This document shows, piece by piece, positions 34,125 through 42,972 of a stretch of 47,512 nucleotides of DNA (position 1 is its first letter; each line of letters begins with the position of its first letter). Made by a program: the position numbers and the translations under genes. This DNA is from Alphaproteobacteria bacterium (lineage in GTDB: Bacteria; Pseudomonadota; Alphaproteobacteria; Micavibrionales; Micavibrionaceae), in NCBI GenBank assembly GCA_013215815.1, contig JABSQP010000014.1, forward strand, positions 1 through 47,512, given 5' to 3'. The notes beneath the pieces are model-generated. The model was not told the origin of the DNA. It saw nothing but the letters and a program-made list of their open reading frames with translations, and searched no databases.

Positions 34125-35218
34125 TGAGTGTTGCCGGCGCGAAAGTGCCCGAGAGCGGCCGTTTGGATTCTCTGCAACTCTTACGAGGCTTTGCTGCTTT
34201 TTTGATAGTGCTGTTTCATTCTATTCATGATGTGAATGAATTGTATTCTCTTAAGAGAGGCGATACGTTTCCAGACCCTACAGCGTTGATTTACGGAATT
34301 GATCTGTTTTTTGTAATTAGCGGTTTTATCATGGTCTATACGGCAATGGATCGTGGCCGTGGTTTAAGTGCTGCTAGTGAATTTATTATGCGGCGCCTTG
34401 TTCGCATTGTTCCCCTTTACTGGTTCTTTACTATGCTGCTGCTTGCAGTTTTATTCGTAATGCCGTCTGCCGTAGGCCATCTAAGCGTGGCTCCGTCAGA
34501 GCTTGTAAAGTCTTTACTGTTTATTCCATATGTTGATGCTGATGGCAGATTGTACCCATTCCTGAAAATCGGTTGGACACTCAATTACGAGATGTATTTT
34601 TATGCTTTGTTTGCATTGTGTCTTTTCCTGCCACGGAATTTGTTTGTCTGGGCTCTTTCTGCCTTCTTTATCGGAACGGTTTATATAAATTACGGCAAAA
34701 TCCCTGATGATGGGGTAGTTCAAGCCTTTACAGGCAAGCCTATTGTATACAACTTTTTATTAGGAGTGTGGATTGGCTATGCCTTTAAAAAAGGTATTCG
34801 TCTTCCTTCATGGATGATTGGGCTAGGTTTTCTTTGTGTGGCTCTGTCATTTTTCTGGGCCATGTACCCAGCCTTTATAAAAGAGTTAACGGGTATCGGT
34901 TTTCATCGGCAGTTAATTGCGGCTGCGACAGTGTTATTCATGGTTCTTCCGCGCGTTAAAGAGGGATTTTATTACCCTAAGTGCTTCACATTTATCGGCG
35001 ATTCTTCCTATTCTTTGTATCTGGCACACTCTTTTGCCATAGGAGCGATCGTTGCCGTAACCAGCCTCCTAGGGTTACAGGAGGTTCTTTCGCCATGGCT
35101 AGTTTTCATCTTGTGTATGGTTGGTTCAATAATTGCTGGTGGCGCATCGTATTTATTGATAGAAAAGCCTTTATTAAGCGTCTCGAAACGTTTAATTTTT
35201 AGCCGAAAAAACAAATAG
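34124..35218 (+). CDS. Acyltransferase family 3 membrane protein
   Basis: 364 residues with about ten membrane helices. The acyltransferase-3 hallmark is at the N-terminus: LDSLQLLRGFAAFLIVLFHS, with conserved Arg21 and His32, then IDLFFVISGFIMVYT. Near the C-terminus FIGDSSYSLYLAHSF is also typical. Proteins of this family O-acetylate or O-acylate sugars, polysaccharides or lipids on the periplasmic side. Its location, overlapping nuoD by one base and 13 bases before nuoE, is unusual; no sugar gene cluster lies nearby. The substrate is unknown. Confidence 0.88.
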   Translation: MSVAGAKVPESGRLDSLQLLRGFAAFLIVLFHSIHDVNELYSLKRGDTFPDPTALIYGIDLFFVISGFIMVYTAMDRGRGLSAASEFIMRRLVRIVPLYWFFTMLLLAVLFVMPSAVGHLSVAPSELVKSLLFIPYVDADGRLYPFLKIGWTLNYEMYFYALFALCLFLPRNLFVWALSAFFIGTVYINYGKIPDDGVVQAFTGKPIVYNFLLGVWIGYAFKKGIRLPSWMIGLGFLCVALSFFWAMYPAFIKELTGIGFHRQLIAAATVLFMVLPRVKEGFYYPKCFTFIGDSSYSLYLAHSFAIGAIVAVTSLLGLQEVLSPWLVFILCMVGSIIAGGASYLLIEKPLLSVSKRLIFSRKNK

Positions 35219-35231
35219 AGATCATATTCCG

Positions 35232-35888
35232 ATGAAAAAATCTGATGCCATTAATGCTCCATTTCAACCAGAGAGCTTTGAATTTCAAGATCAGTCACAA
35301 GTCGATGAGATTATAGCGCGTTACCCAAAAGGACGTGATCATAGCGCGATTATGCCGCTTCTTGACTTGGCGCAGCGTCAGGTAGCAGAAACGGGACCAT
35401 TCGGTGATCTTCCTACTGGTGGCGGTTGGATTCCGCGCGCAGCGATGGATAAGATTGCAGAGATTTGTAAGGTTGCTCCGATTAAGGTCTATGAGGTGGC
35501 AACGTTCTACTCCATGTACAACCTAGAACCAGTCGGTAAGTACCTTATGCAGATTTGTACGACAACGCCGTGCTGGCTCTGTAATTCTGATGATGTGGTG
35601 AAGGCATGTAAAGATCACCTTGGTATCGGTATTGGCCAAACAACGGAAGATGGCTACTTCACCTTGATGGAAGTTGAATGTCTTGGCGCATGTACAAACG
35701 CACCGATGATCCAAATGAACGATTTGTTCTACGAAGATCTGACGTACGACAGCATGATTGATATTTTGAAGAACCTTCAAAAAGATGAGATACCGCCACA
35801 TGGGCCGCAAAATGGTCGCCGCGCGGCAATGGCTTTAACAGGGCCGACGACACTTGAAGAGCAGGCAAAAAAGGCAAATATTGTATAG
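35232..35888 (+). CDS. nuoE: NADH-quinone oxidoreductase subunit E
   Basis: 24-kDa subunit with the [2Fe-2S] cluster N1a, 218 residues. The ligands are Cys109 and Cys114 (ICTTTPC) and Cys150 and Cys154 (ECLGAC). The helical N-terminus (AIMPLLDLAQRQ, then YEVATFYSMYN) is normal. An odd detail is Cys117 in PCWLCNS, where homologues I know have Arg; a CGT-to-TGT change would make it. The last 30 residues vary between species. Confidence 0.96.
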   Translation: MKKSDAINAPFQPESFEFQDQSQVDEIIARYPKGRDHSAIMPLLDLAQRQVAETGPFGDLPTGGGWIPRAAMDKIAEICKVAPIKVYEVATFYSMYNLEPVGKYLMQICTTTPCWLCNSDDVVKACKDHLGIGIGQTTEDGYFTLMEVECLGACTNAPMIQMNDLFYEDLTYDSMIDILKNLQKDEIPPHGPQNGRRAAMALTGPTTLEEQAKKANIV

Positions 35889-35908
35889 TAAACATAAGGA
35901 GAGACTCG

Positions 35909-36103
35909 ATGGATATAAACTGGAAAATAACGCTGAAGGTATGGTGGAGTATGACATGGAGAGTTTTTGTGTTGACCTTCTGTGTTGGCGCAATCGTTGG
36001 ATACTTTTCCGATTTGACAAGTCTACCGGAAGAAGGTGGCGTGATTTTAGGCGGATGTTTGGCCGTTCTCTTTTTTTATAGTTATTCCAATATGGGCTCT
36101 TAA
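35909..36103 (+). CDS. Two-helix small membrane protein between nuoE and nuoF
   Basis: 64 residues with a clear AAGGAG site eight bases before the ATG. Two hydrophobic segments (VWWSMTWRVFVLTFCVGAIV and VILGGCLAVLFFYSYS) flank a short acidic loop (SDLTSLPEEGG). No family is recognised. It lies 20 bases after nuoE and 44 before nuoF on the same strand, so it is co-transcribed with complex I genes and may be an accessory subunit or assembly factor (inference). Confidence 0.75.
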   Translation: MDINWKITLKVWWSMTWRVFVLTFCVGAIVGYFSDLTSLPEEGGVILGGCLAVLFFYSYSNMGS

Positions 36104-36147
36104 CAGATCTTTGGTGAAAAATTTTAGTTAAAAACTTACTGGTATCG

Positions 36148-37434
36148 ATGCTTCAGGATAAAGATAGAATATACACAAACCTTTATGGCTTTGAGCCGTT
36201 CAATTTGGAATACGCGAAAAAGCGTGGTGATTGGGACGGGACAGCGGCTCTGATTAAAAAAGGGCGTGACTGGATCATTGATGAAATGAAAAAGTCAGGT
36301 CTTCGTGGTCGTGGCGGTGCGGGTTTCCCAACAGGTTTGAAATGGTCGTTCATGCCGAAAGAGTTGGGTGATAAACCGCATTACCTCGTCATCAACGCCG
36401 ATGAGTCTGAACCAGGTACATGTAAAGACCGTGAGATCATGCGCCATGATCCACATAAATTGATCGAAGGGGCTTTGCTGGCTGGTTTCGCAATGCAGGC
36501 ACATCATGCGTTTATTTATATCCGCGGCGAGTTCGTCCATGAAGGTTCTGAAGTTGTGCGCGCCATTGAAGAAGCGCGTGAAGCAGGTCTACTTGGTAAG
36601 AACGCCGCAGGCTCAGGTTGGGATTTTGATGTAACGCTGCACCGTGGTGCGGGCGCATATATCTGTGGTGAAGAGACTGCTCTTTTAGAATCTCTGGAGG
36701 GGAAGAAGGGGCAGCCGCGCAATAAGCCGCCATTTCCGGCTATGGCAGGCCTATATTCTGCGCCGACAACAATTAACAATGTTGAGACAATTGCCTCTGT
36801 TCCTGAAATTCTAAAACGCGGCGGTGATTGGTTTGCATCGTTTGGTAAGGATGACAAAAACACGGGGACAAAGCTTTTCTGTATCTCTGGTCATGTGAAT
36901 TCACCGTGTGTGGTTGAAGAAGAGATGGGCATCCCGATGAAGGAGCTTATCGAGAAACACGCAGGCGGTGTTCGTGGTGGTTGGGATAATTTGAAAGCCG
37001 TTATTCCGGGTGGATCATCTTGCCCGCTTTTGCCGAAAGAAGTTTGCGACACAGTCTTGATGGATTTTGACTCTCTGCGTGAGGTTCAATCAGGTCTGGG
37101 GACAGCCGGCTTGATTGTGATGGATCAATCAACGGACATCATTTACGCAATTGCGCGTCTTTCTCAATTCTATATGCATGAAAGCTGTGGTCAGTGTACA
37201 CCGTGCCGTGAAGGGACTGGTTGGCTTTGGCGTGTCATGACGCGCATGGTGAAGGGTGATGCAAGTATTGATGAAATTGATATGCTCCTAGATGTCACAA
37301 AAGAGATTGAAGGGCATACAATCTGTGCACTTGGTGATGCGTCGGCATGGCCAATTCAAGGTTTGATTCGTCACTTTCGTCATGAAGTCGAAGACCGTAT
37401 TTTAGATTACCGTAAGGCTAAAAAAGCGGCGTAA
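36148..37434 (+). CDS. nuoF: NADH-quinone oxidoreductase subunit F
   Basis: 51-kDa subunit that binds NADH and FMN and carries cluster N3. 428 residues. The NADH/FMN region is [20 protein letters not shown] and the dinucleotide motif [19 protein letters not shown]. The N3 ligands are Cys347, Cys350 and Cys353 (ESCGQCTPC) and Cys393 (HTICALGD). No strong Shine-Dalgarno precedes the ATG. After it the nuo series is interrupted until nuoG at 43091. Confidence 0.97.
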   Translation: MLQDKDRIYTNLYGFEPFNLEYAKKRGDWDGTAALIKKGRDWIIDEMKKSGLRGRGGAGFPTGLKWSFMPKELGDKPHYLVINADESEPGTCKDREIMRHDPHKLIEGALLAGFAMQAHHAFIYIRGEFVHEGSEVVRAIEEAREAGLLGKNAAGSGWDFDVTLHRGAGAYICGEETALLESLEGKKGQPRNKPPFPAMAGLYSAPTTINNVETIASVPEILKRGGDWFASFGKDDKNTGTKLFCISGHVNSPCVVEEEMGIPMKELIEKHAGGVRGGWDNLKAVIPGGSSCPLLPKEVCDTVLMDFDSLREVQSGLGTAGLIVMDQSTDIIYAIARLSQFYMHESCGQCTPCREGTGWLWRVMTRMVKGDASIDEIDMLLDVTKEIEGHTICALGDASAWPIQGLIRHFRHEVEDRILDYRKAKKAA

Positions 37435-37545
37435 GCCTTCATTTCACACATTCGTATTCTTTTGCTTTTTTTCTAGGTAATAGGCTTTTTAGCAATAATA
37501 CTACCTTTGGTTTTTAAACTTAATATTCACAAAGAAAGGTGTATC

Positions 37546-38142
37546 ATGTCAAATAAACAACAAAACCCAAATAGTCGCGAAGCTCAACAGCAAGCGGTTC
37601 AACAAGTACTTGCTCAAGCTCCTGCTGCGATGGCAGCAGCACTTCAGGCTAGGCAAGTCTTATCTCAATCGAATACGTTTGATGAGCAACAACGTGCTGC
37701 GATGGCCGCGGCGATTGCCGGTCAAGCAGGTTCTCAAGCTGCAGCACAAGCAGCCGCGAAACAGGCTGAACAAGCTGGAGCGTCTGAGCAAGAAGCGCAA
37801 GCCAATATCGAGGGAAAATCAAGCAACCCTGAAACCCAAGCAGCTATCTGTTTTGCCAAGCAAGTGGCTCAATCGCAAGGTCAACCATCCCCGCAGGAAG
37901 TCCAGCAAGCGCAGGATGCAGGTTTAAGCCCACAGCAAATTATTGAAGCGGCGGCCTCTGCGGCGGCGAACAGTATTGCTGCTTTCGCACAAAATGCGGC
38001 GGCTCAAGCAAAGGCAAAGGCACCACAAGAATCTGAGTTGCCTGAAGCTGCGCAAGCTACGCAAAAAGCTCGTGAGCAAGCTGAAGAAGAACAAGCTGAA
38101 CGTGCAGAAAGATCTCAGCCAGCGCAAAAACAAGCAGCTTAA
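37546..38142 (+). CDS. Ala/Gln-rich AhpD-fold paralogue lacking the CxxC
   Basis: 198 residues, starting at ATG 37546 with GAAAGG seven bases upstream; an earlier in-frame start at 37507 lacks such a site. Composition is extreme in Ala and Gln. It is not random: residues 50-152 align without gaps to residues 62-164 of the AhpD-like protein encoded next door, with about 36 of 103 identical by eye. Shared blocks include GKSxxxxTQAA, SQGxPS, VQ and DAGxS. The AhpD cysteines 75 and 78 and His82 correspond here to Ser63, Ala66 and Ala70, so redox chemistry should be lost. A charged Glu/Gln/Lys tail (160-198) is extra. Function unknown; one Cys remains (Cys102). Confidence 0.82.
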   Translation: MSNKQQNPNSREAQQQAVQQVLAQAPAAMAAALQARQVLSQSNTFDEQQRAAMAAAIAGQAGSQAAAQAAAKQAEQAGASEQEAQANIEGKSSNPETQAAICFAKQVAQSQGQPSPQEVQQAQDAGLSPQQIIEAAASAAANSIAAFAQNAAAQAKAKAPQESELPEAAQATQKAREQAEEEQAERAERSQPAQKQAA

Positions 38143-38173
38143 GATACGGTTTTTTATTTTCACCTAAAAAGAG

Positions 38174-38203
38174 ATGGCGGGACATTAAATCCCGCCATTT
38201 TTT
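38174..38203 (+). terminator. Intrinsic terminator after the Ala/Gln-rich gene
   Basis: ATGGCGGGA and TCCCGCCAT form a perfect nine-pair stem around CATTAAA, followed by six T. Confidence 0.93.
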
Positions 38204-38292
38204 ATAATTGAAACAAATCAGTAACTTTTCTTTCTTCTGGGCGAATTAATGTTTAATCTAACAACATCATTTATTTTTAAAGGAGAAAGCCC

Positions 38293-38841
38293 ATGGCCCG
38301 TATCGAACCAAACTCAAATCCAAGTTCTGAAGCACAAGAAAAACTAAATGCTATCGAAGCAAAGCTAGGCGTTGTTCCAAATATCTTTAAGACATTTGCC
38401 CATTCTGATGCGGTTTTGGATTTTTATATGCAGGGATCAGGTGCGTTAGGAAATACCTCAATTAGTGCTCAGTTGCGTGAATCTATCGCGTTGACAGTAG
38501 CTGGAGTGAATAGTTGTGATTACTGTGCATCTGCTCACACCAAGATTGGTGAGGGTGCAGGCCTTGCGGCTGATGAATTGGCTCAGAACCTCCATGGAAA
38601 ATCAGGTGATTCCAAAACACAGGCAGCATTGAAGTTTTCGTTGAAGCTTGTGAACAGCCAAGGTAACCCAAGTGATGCTGACGTTCAGGCGTTAAAAGAT
38701 GCTGGTTACTCTGATGGTGAGGTGCTTGAGATTACAGCCGTTGTTGCGTTTAACATCTTCACAAACTACTTCAATCATGTGGCAGATACAGACGTTGATT
38801 TTCCGCATGTATCTACTTCTGATGTAAGTAAAGCAGCCTAA
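38293..38841 (+). CDS. Carboxymuconolactone decarboxylase / AhpD-like protein
   Basis: 182 residues. The AhpD-type active site is intact: SCDYCASAH with Cys75, Cys78 and His82, in a helical domain starting near residue 57 (SAQLRESIALTVAGVNS). Such proteins reduce peroxides or peroxiredoxins through the CxxC pair; others in the family are decarboxylases. AAGGAGAAAG lies just before the ATG. It has its own 150-base upstream region containing the preceding terminator, so it is not simply co-transcribed with its Ala/Gln-rich paralogue. The ahpC partner is not in the window. Confidence 0.88.
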   Translation: MARIEPNSNPSSEAQEKLNAIEAKLGVVPNIFKTFAHSDAVLDFYMQGSGALGNTSISAQLRESIALTVAGVNSCDYCASAHTKIGEGAGLAADELAQNLHGKSGDSKTQAALKFSLKLVNSQGNPSDADVQALKDAGYSDGEVLEITAVVAFNIFTNYFNHVADTDVDFPHVSTSDVSKAA

Positions 38842-38905
38842 TCTTGACCGAGGATATAAAACTGACTACTCCTTAATGTAATAAATATGTAATTAAGGAG
38901 GTTTT

Positions 38906-39079
38906 ATGTCCAAGCTAGCAAAAGCTTTTGAATACGCAGGCAGAGCTGTAGCAACGGTAGTTGGTGGAGCGTGCGCAGCTTTTGCTGCTGTAGCAACTGC
39001 AAAATTAGCAACATCAACCGGTGTAGACCCAAGTGCAATGGCATTGCCAGTTGTTGGTGCGGCCATAGCGGCTGTTTAA
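38906..39079 (+). CDS. 57-residue hydrophobic Ala/Gly peptide
   Basis: A perfect AAGGAGG (38895-38901) lies four bases before the ATG. The peptide has a short amphipathic start (MSKLAKAFEYAGRA), a small-residue hydrophobic segment (AVATVVGGACAAFAAVATA), a polar turn (TSTGVDPSA) and a second hydrophobic end (LPVVGAAIAAV). It resembles small membrane-active or bacteriocin-like peptides, but no family is recognised. It follows the AhpD-like gene by 64 bases and converges on purQ. Confidence 0.65.
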   Translation: MSKLAKAFEYAGRAVATVVGGACAAFAAVATAKLATSTGVDPSAMALPVVGAAIAAV

Positions 39080-39137
39080 TTACCGGTTGGACTAGCTCCT
39101 CGGCAGACTTTTAGAGCCTTAGGCTTTACTGTCTAAT

Positions 39138-39962
39138 CTAACTAGCCTTCTTCATCGCATTGATGCCGAAATATTCCGCTGCGTTCTGGAATAGGCGCAA
39201 GCCATCTGACTCATCTGGTAATGTTTGGCCGTTACGGCGCGCTGCATCTTTTAGTGCAGCGTAATCATCACGCTGCCATGTGAACATACCGCGCTCTGGG
39301 TGTGGCATAAGAACAAGCACGCGGCCTGTTTCATCAGTAATGCCTGCGATATCATCTGTTGAACCGTTTGGATTATAAGGGAATTCACCATTTGCTGGAG
39401 TGCCGTCCTTTGTGTAACGAAGGGCGACTTGCTTGTTATCCTGTAGAACTTTCAGTGTATCATCATCCATCATGAAGCGGCCTTCACCATGAGCGACGGG
39501 AACATGGAGACTTTTAACGCCTGCAAGCCATGGAGAGTTTGTCTCCTGAACACCTAGATCGACCCAGCGGCACTGGTAACGTGCGCTTGCATTGTGTGTT
39601 ACGGCAACCTGACGCACGCCGTATTGACTATCGCAAGCTGGCGCAAGGCCAAGGTTCACAACAACCTGGCAACCGTTGCAGATACCAATTGTGAGTGTAT
39701 CGCGTGCAACGAACTCCTTTAGCGCATCACCAATCGTAAGGCGCATCTTCTGCGCCATTGCGTTACCTGATCCTGTGTCATCACCGTAAGAGAAGCCGCC
39801 AGGGACAGAGATTGCCTGAACATCGTTGAGCTCTTTCGGGTTTTCTGCCAAATCGTTGATGTGGCGAATGCTTGCATCGAAACCAGCATATTCAAAACCT
39901 TTGGCTGTTTCTTCCTCACTGTTGAGGCCGTATCCAGTTATGACGAGGGCTTTTGCAGTCAT
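39138..39962 (-). CDS. purQ: Phosphoribosylformylglycinamidine synthase, glutaminase subunit
   Basis: Class I glutamine amidotransferase that supplies ammonia to PurL in step four of purine synthesis. 274 residues, longer than the usual roughly 220-230 of alphaproteobacterial PurQ. The nucleophile is Cys95 in GICNGCQVVV; the His-Glu pair is in LMPHPERGMFTW. VPVAHGEGRF is also conserved. It starts one base after purL ends, on the same strand. Size and partner fit the glutaminase end of a large-type enzyme carried as a separate gene. Confidence 0.95.
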   Translation of the reverse strand: MTAKALVITGYGLNSEEETAKGFEYAGFDASIRHINDLAENPKELNDVQAISVPGGFSYGDDTGSGNAMAQKMRLTIGDALKEFVARDTLTIGICNGCQVVVNLGLAPACDSQYGVRQVAVTHNASARYQCRWVDLGVQETNSPWLAGVKSLHVPVAHGEGRFMMDDDTLKVLQDNKQVALRYTKDGTPANGEFPYNPNGSTDDIAGITDETGRVLVLMPHPERGMFTWQRDDYAALKDAARRNGQTLPDESDGLRLFQNAAEYFGINAMKKAS

Positions 39963-39963
39963 C

Positions 39964-42909
39964 TTAGTAATCCTTCAATGTCTCTTTATATGCTTCTTCT
40001 AGTTTCTTAAGATCAGCTTCTACATTATTGATTTTCAATGAAAAAGCATCTGTCACTGTTCCGATTTGTGCGACGTGTGGGTAATCACCCATCGCTGTTT
40101 CGAATGCGTCTTTATCTTGCGGTGCAATTGTTACAACAACGCGTCCTTGGCTCTCTGAGAAGAGAAGTTTATCAAGGCGAAGATCGCTCTCAACCTGAAT
40201 ATCCATACCAAGGCCAGAGGCAACCGACTTTTTCGCCAGCGTGATACCAAGGCCACCAAAGCCAACAGCCATGGCCGAAGCGCAAAGCTGCTGCTTGTTT
40301 GCTTTTGATAGAGCTTGATACAGCTTGTAGTTCAGCGCCGTATCTGTTTCAGGCACGTTGCTTCCGAGTTTTCCATGACGATCATAATATTCTGATGCGC
40401 CGAGCTCATCTTTTGTCTCACCAAGGAGGTAAACAAGGTCGCCAGCTTGCTTTGTGTCTAAAGATACGGCCTTAGCAACATTGTCAATCACGCCAATACC
40501 AGAGATCAGTAATGTTGGCGGAACAGAGATTGTGACTGGATTGTTATCCGCATCATATCCCTTAAAGTCGTTGAACATACTGTCTTTACCGGAGATGAAT
40601 GGTGTTCTGTAATGAACTGCCATGTCATAAATGGCTTCCATGGCACGTTTCAGTTGGCCCAAACGCTCTGGTTCATCCGATGAACACCAGCAAATGTTAT
40701 CGAGTAGGGCGAGGTGATCAATATCACCGCCTGCCGCAATCGCATGACGCACGGCGCTATCAAGCGCGGCCATTGCCATTTCGCGTGTATCAATGTCAGA
40801 GTAACGTGGTGCTAAACCTTGTGATAGAACAGCGCCAGCTTTGCTTTCTAGAACAGGGCGGCTAACTGTTGCTTCTGCACAGATACGACCTTTCCCTTGG
40901 ATAGGGCCAAGAACAGCAGATCCTTGAACGTTATGATCATATTGCGCTGATACGAACTCTTTTGAGCAAATGTTAAGGCGACCCATCATCGCATATAGTT
41001 CTTCAGCGTAATCATTAGGTTCTGGAAGGTCAGGCTCTTCTTCACCGCCGCGTGTGAATGTTGTGCTTAGCGGTGTTTCGGGTACTCCATCATGAAGGAA
41101 GGCCATGCTCATATCCATGACGTTATCGCCATGCCATGTCAGAACAGCGCGCCCAGAATCGGTGAACTCACCAATATCCCACGCTTCACTACCGCGTTTT
41201 GCGAAAAGCTCGATAATCTTGTCAACGTTTTCAGGTGGTACAGCCATTGTCATGCGTTCTTGAGACTCTGAAATCCAGATTTCCCAAGGCTGCATGCCCG
41301 GATATTTAAGTGGCACTTGATCAAGCGCCAGTTCAAAACCGCCTGACCCTTCGGCCATCTCTCCGACAGAAGATGCAAGTCCGCCTGCACCGTTATCTGT
41401 CACGGCGCTATATAGGCCAAGATCGCGGATGTCTTTTATAATGGCATCTGAGAGTTTCTTTTGCGTAATGGGATCACCAATCTGAACTGCTGTTGCTGGA
41501 GAGCCTTCATCAAGAGCGACAGAAGAGAATGTTGCTCCGTGAATACCATCGCGTCCAACTTTACCGCCAACCATAATGATGCGGTCACCCGGTTGCGCGC
41601 TTTTTTCATGAGCTGGTTTGCCGTTTATTTCGCGGGGAATAACGCCGACTGTACCTGCAAAAACAAGTGGTTTTCCTACGTAACGATCATCAAAGTAAAG
41701 GAAGCCTTGAGGCGTAGGGATGCCTGACTGGTTACCGCCAGCCTCAACGCCGGCCACAACACCCTTCATAATGGTATCAGGTGAGAGTGTTGGGTTCATT
41801 TTATTTTTCCCGCGGTAGTATTCTAGGTCCTTACGTGGATCAGCAAGACAGAAGCCATAACGGTTTAGGGCAGGTTTTGCGCCCTGACCAAAACCAAGAC
41901 AGTCACGGTTTACACCAACAATCCCTGTGATTGCACCGCCAAATGGATCAAGCGCAGAAGGGGAGTTGTGTGTTTCAACTTTGTCCGTAATCATCCAGTT
42001 ATCATCAAAGATGATACCGCCAGCATTGTCGCTGAATACGGAGATACAGAAATCATCGCTGCCGCGTGCTTCGCGGATTTCAGATGTCGCACGTTTAATG
42101 TAATGTTTATAAAGGCCGCTTTTAACTTCATCGATTGGTGAAGCGAAGATTGTGTGTTTACAGTGCTCAGACCATGTTTGCGCTAGTGTCTCCAGTTCAA
42201 CGTCTGTTGGGTTACGCCCTTCTTTTTTGTAGTGCTCTTGAACAGCTTGCATATATAGAAGTGACATACCAAGAGGGCCGCGGCGTGATCCATCGGCGTT
42301 CTCAATACCTTCGCGTCCGATTGTAATCAGATCTTCGTCGCTAACGTTTAAGTTCACTTCATCAACGGCAGAGCCTTTGTTGTCGAGAACAACGCGTGGT
42401 ACAACCGCGTCCATACCGCCATCGGCAAGGAATTGGTCTTTGTTTTTGTTCGCAGCGCGCTGAATAAGTGGGTTGTGAAGCTCGGCAGCGACTTCTTTTA
42501 CGTCTTCTTCGCTCAAAGAACCTTTAAGGAGAATAACCTGAGAGCTGTAGAGCGTTTTATCGCGACCTAATGTAAGTGCTGTGAGTTCAGTTGCAGTATG
42601 ACCGATATTGTCAGTTACTCCCGGAAGGAAGCCAATTTCTAAAGCCCAGTCAAAATCACCAACTGTTTCGATGTAATCGTTCGCTGGCGCTTGCCCATCC
42701 TCTAGAACAAAGGCTTTTTGTGTCACAGGATTTGTGAAGGATTGCAGGCAGGCATTTAAACGGCCTTGATCCTGAATTCCTTCTTCGATTGTGTACACGT
42801 CGACCACGCGAACACTCTCTAGATTTTTGCCTGACTTTTTGAACTGCGCTTCCAATGTTTTGGCGCGTCCATCTTCCGATACGGTAAATACTTCTATACG
42901 CTGAACCAT
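39964..42909 (-). CDS. purL: Phosphoribosylformylglycinamidine synthase, large-type synthetase subunit
   Basis: Converts FGAR, ATP and glutamine-derived ammonia to FGAM. 981 residues, much longer than the roughly 740-residue PurL that works with a free PurS. The extra N-terminus (VQRIEVFTVSEDGRAKTLEA, about 1-85) looks like a built-in PurS domain. Conserved synthetase motifs follow: LAQTWSEHCKHTIF, DKVETHNSPSALDPFGGA, GVVAGVEAGGNQSGIPTPQG and later SGKDSMFNDFKG. Together with PurQ it adds up to the length of the single-chain large enzyme. It sits on the opposite strand inside the nuo cluster. Confidence 0.94.
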   Translation of the reverse strand: MVQRIEVFTVSEDGRAKTLEAQFKKSGKNLESVRVVDVYTIEEGIQDQGRLNACLQSFTNPVTQKAFVLEDGQAPANDYIETVGDFDWALEIGFLPGVTDNIGHTATELTALTLGRDKTLYSSQVILLKGSLSEEDVKEVAAELHNPLIQRAANKNKDQFLADGGMDAVVPRVVLDNKGSAVDEVNLNVSDEDLITIGREGIENADGSRRGPLGMSLLYMQAVQEHYKKEGRNPTDVELETLAQTWSEHCKHTIFASPIDEVKSGLYKHYIKRATSEIREARGSDDFCISVFSDNAGGIIFDDNWMITDKVETHNSPSALDPFGGAITGIVGVNRDCLGFGQGAKPALNRYGFCLADPRKDLEYYRGKNKMNPTLSPDTIMKGVVAGVEAGGNQSGIPTPQGFLYFDDRYVGKPLVFAGTVGVIPREINGKPAHEKSAQPGDRIIMVGGKVGRDGIHGATFSSVALDEGSPATAVQIGDPITQKKLSDAIIKDIRDLGLYSAVTDNGAGGLASSVGEMAEGSGGFELALDQVPLKYPGMQPWEIWISESQERMTMAVPPENVDKIIELFAKRGSEAWDIGEFTDSGRAVLTWHGDNVMDMSMAFLHDGVPETPLSTTFTRGGEEEPDLPEPNDYAEELYAMMGRLNICSKEFVSAQYDHNVQGSAVLGPIQGKGRICAEATVSRPVLESKAGAVLSQGLAPRYSDIDTREMAMAALDSAVRHAIAAGGDIDHLALLDNICWCSSDEPERLGQLKRAMEAIYDMAVHYRTPFISGKDSMFNDFKGYDADNNPVTISVPPTLLISGIGVIDNVAKAVSLDTKQAGDLVYLLGETKDELGASEYYDRHGKLGSNVPETDTALNYKLYQALSKANKQQLCASAMAVGFGGLGITLAKKSVASGLGMDIQVESDLRLDKLLFSESQGRVVVTIAPQDKDAFETAMGDYPHVAQIGTVTDAFSLKINNVEADLKKLEEAYKETLKDY

Positions 42910-42972
42910 GGGTGCTTTTTACAGGTGAAAGCCCGCAGATACAAAGGAAATTTTCGCTAAAAAAGCGAATAT

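Noticed and set aside
37546-38142. Ala/Gln-rich frame as a chance low-complexity ORF
   Set aside because: Gapless similarity to the adjacent AhpD-like protein, a ribosome site and a perfect terminator show it is a real gene.
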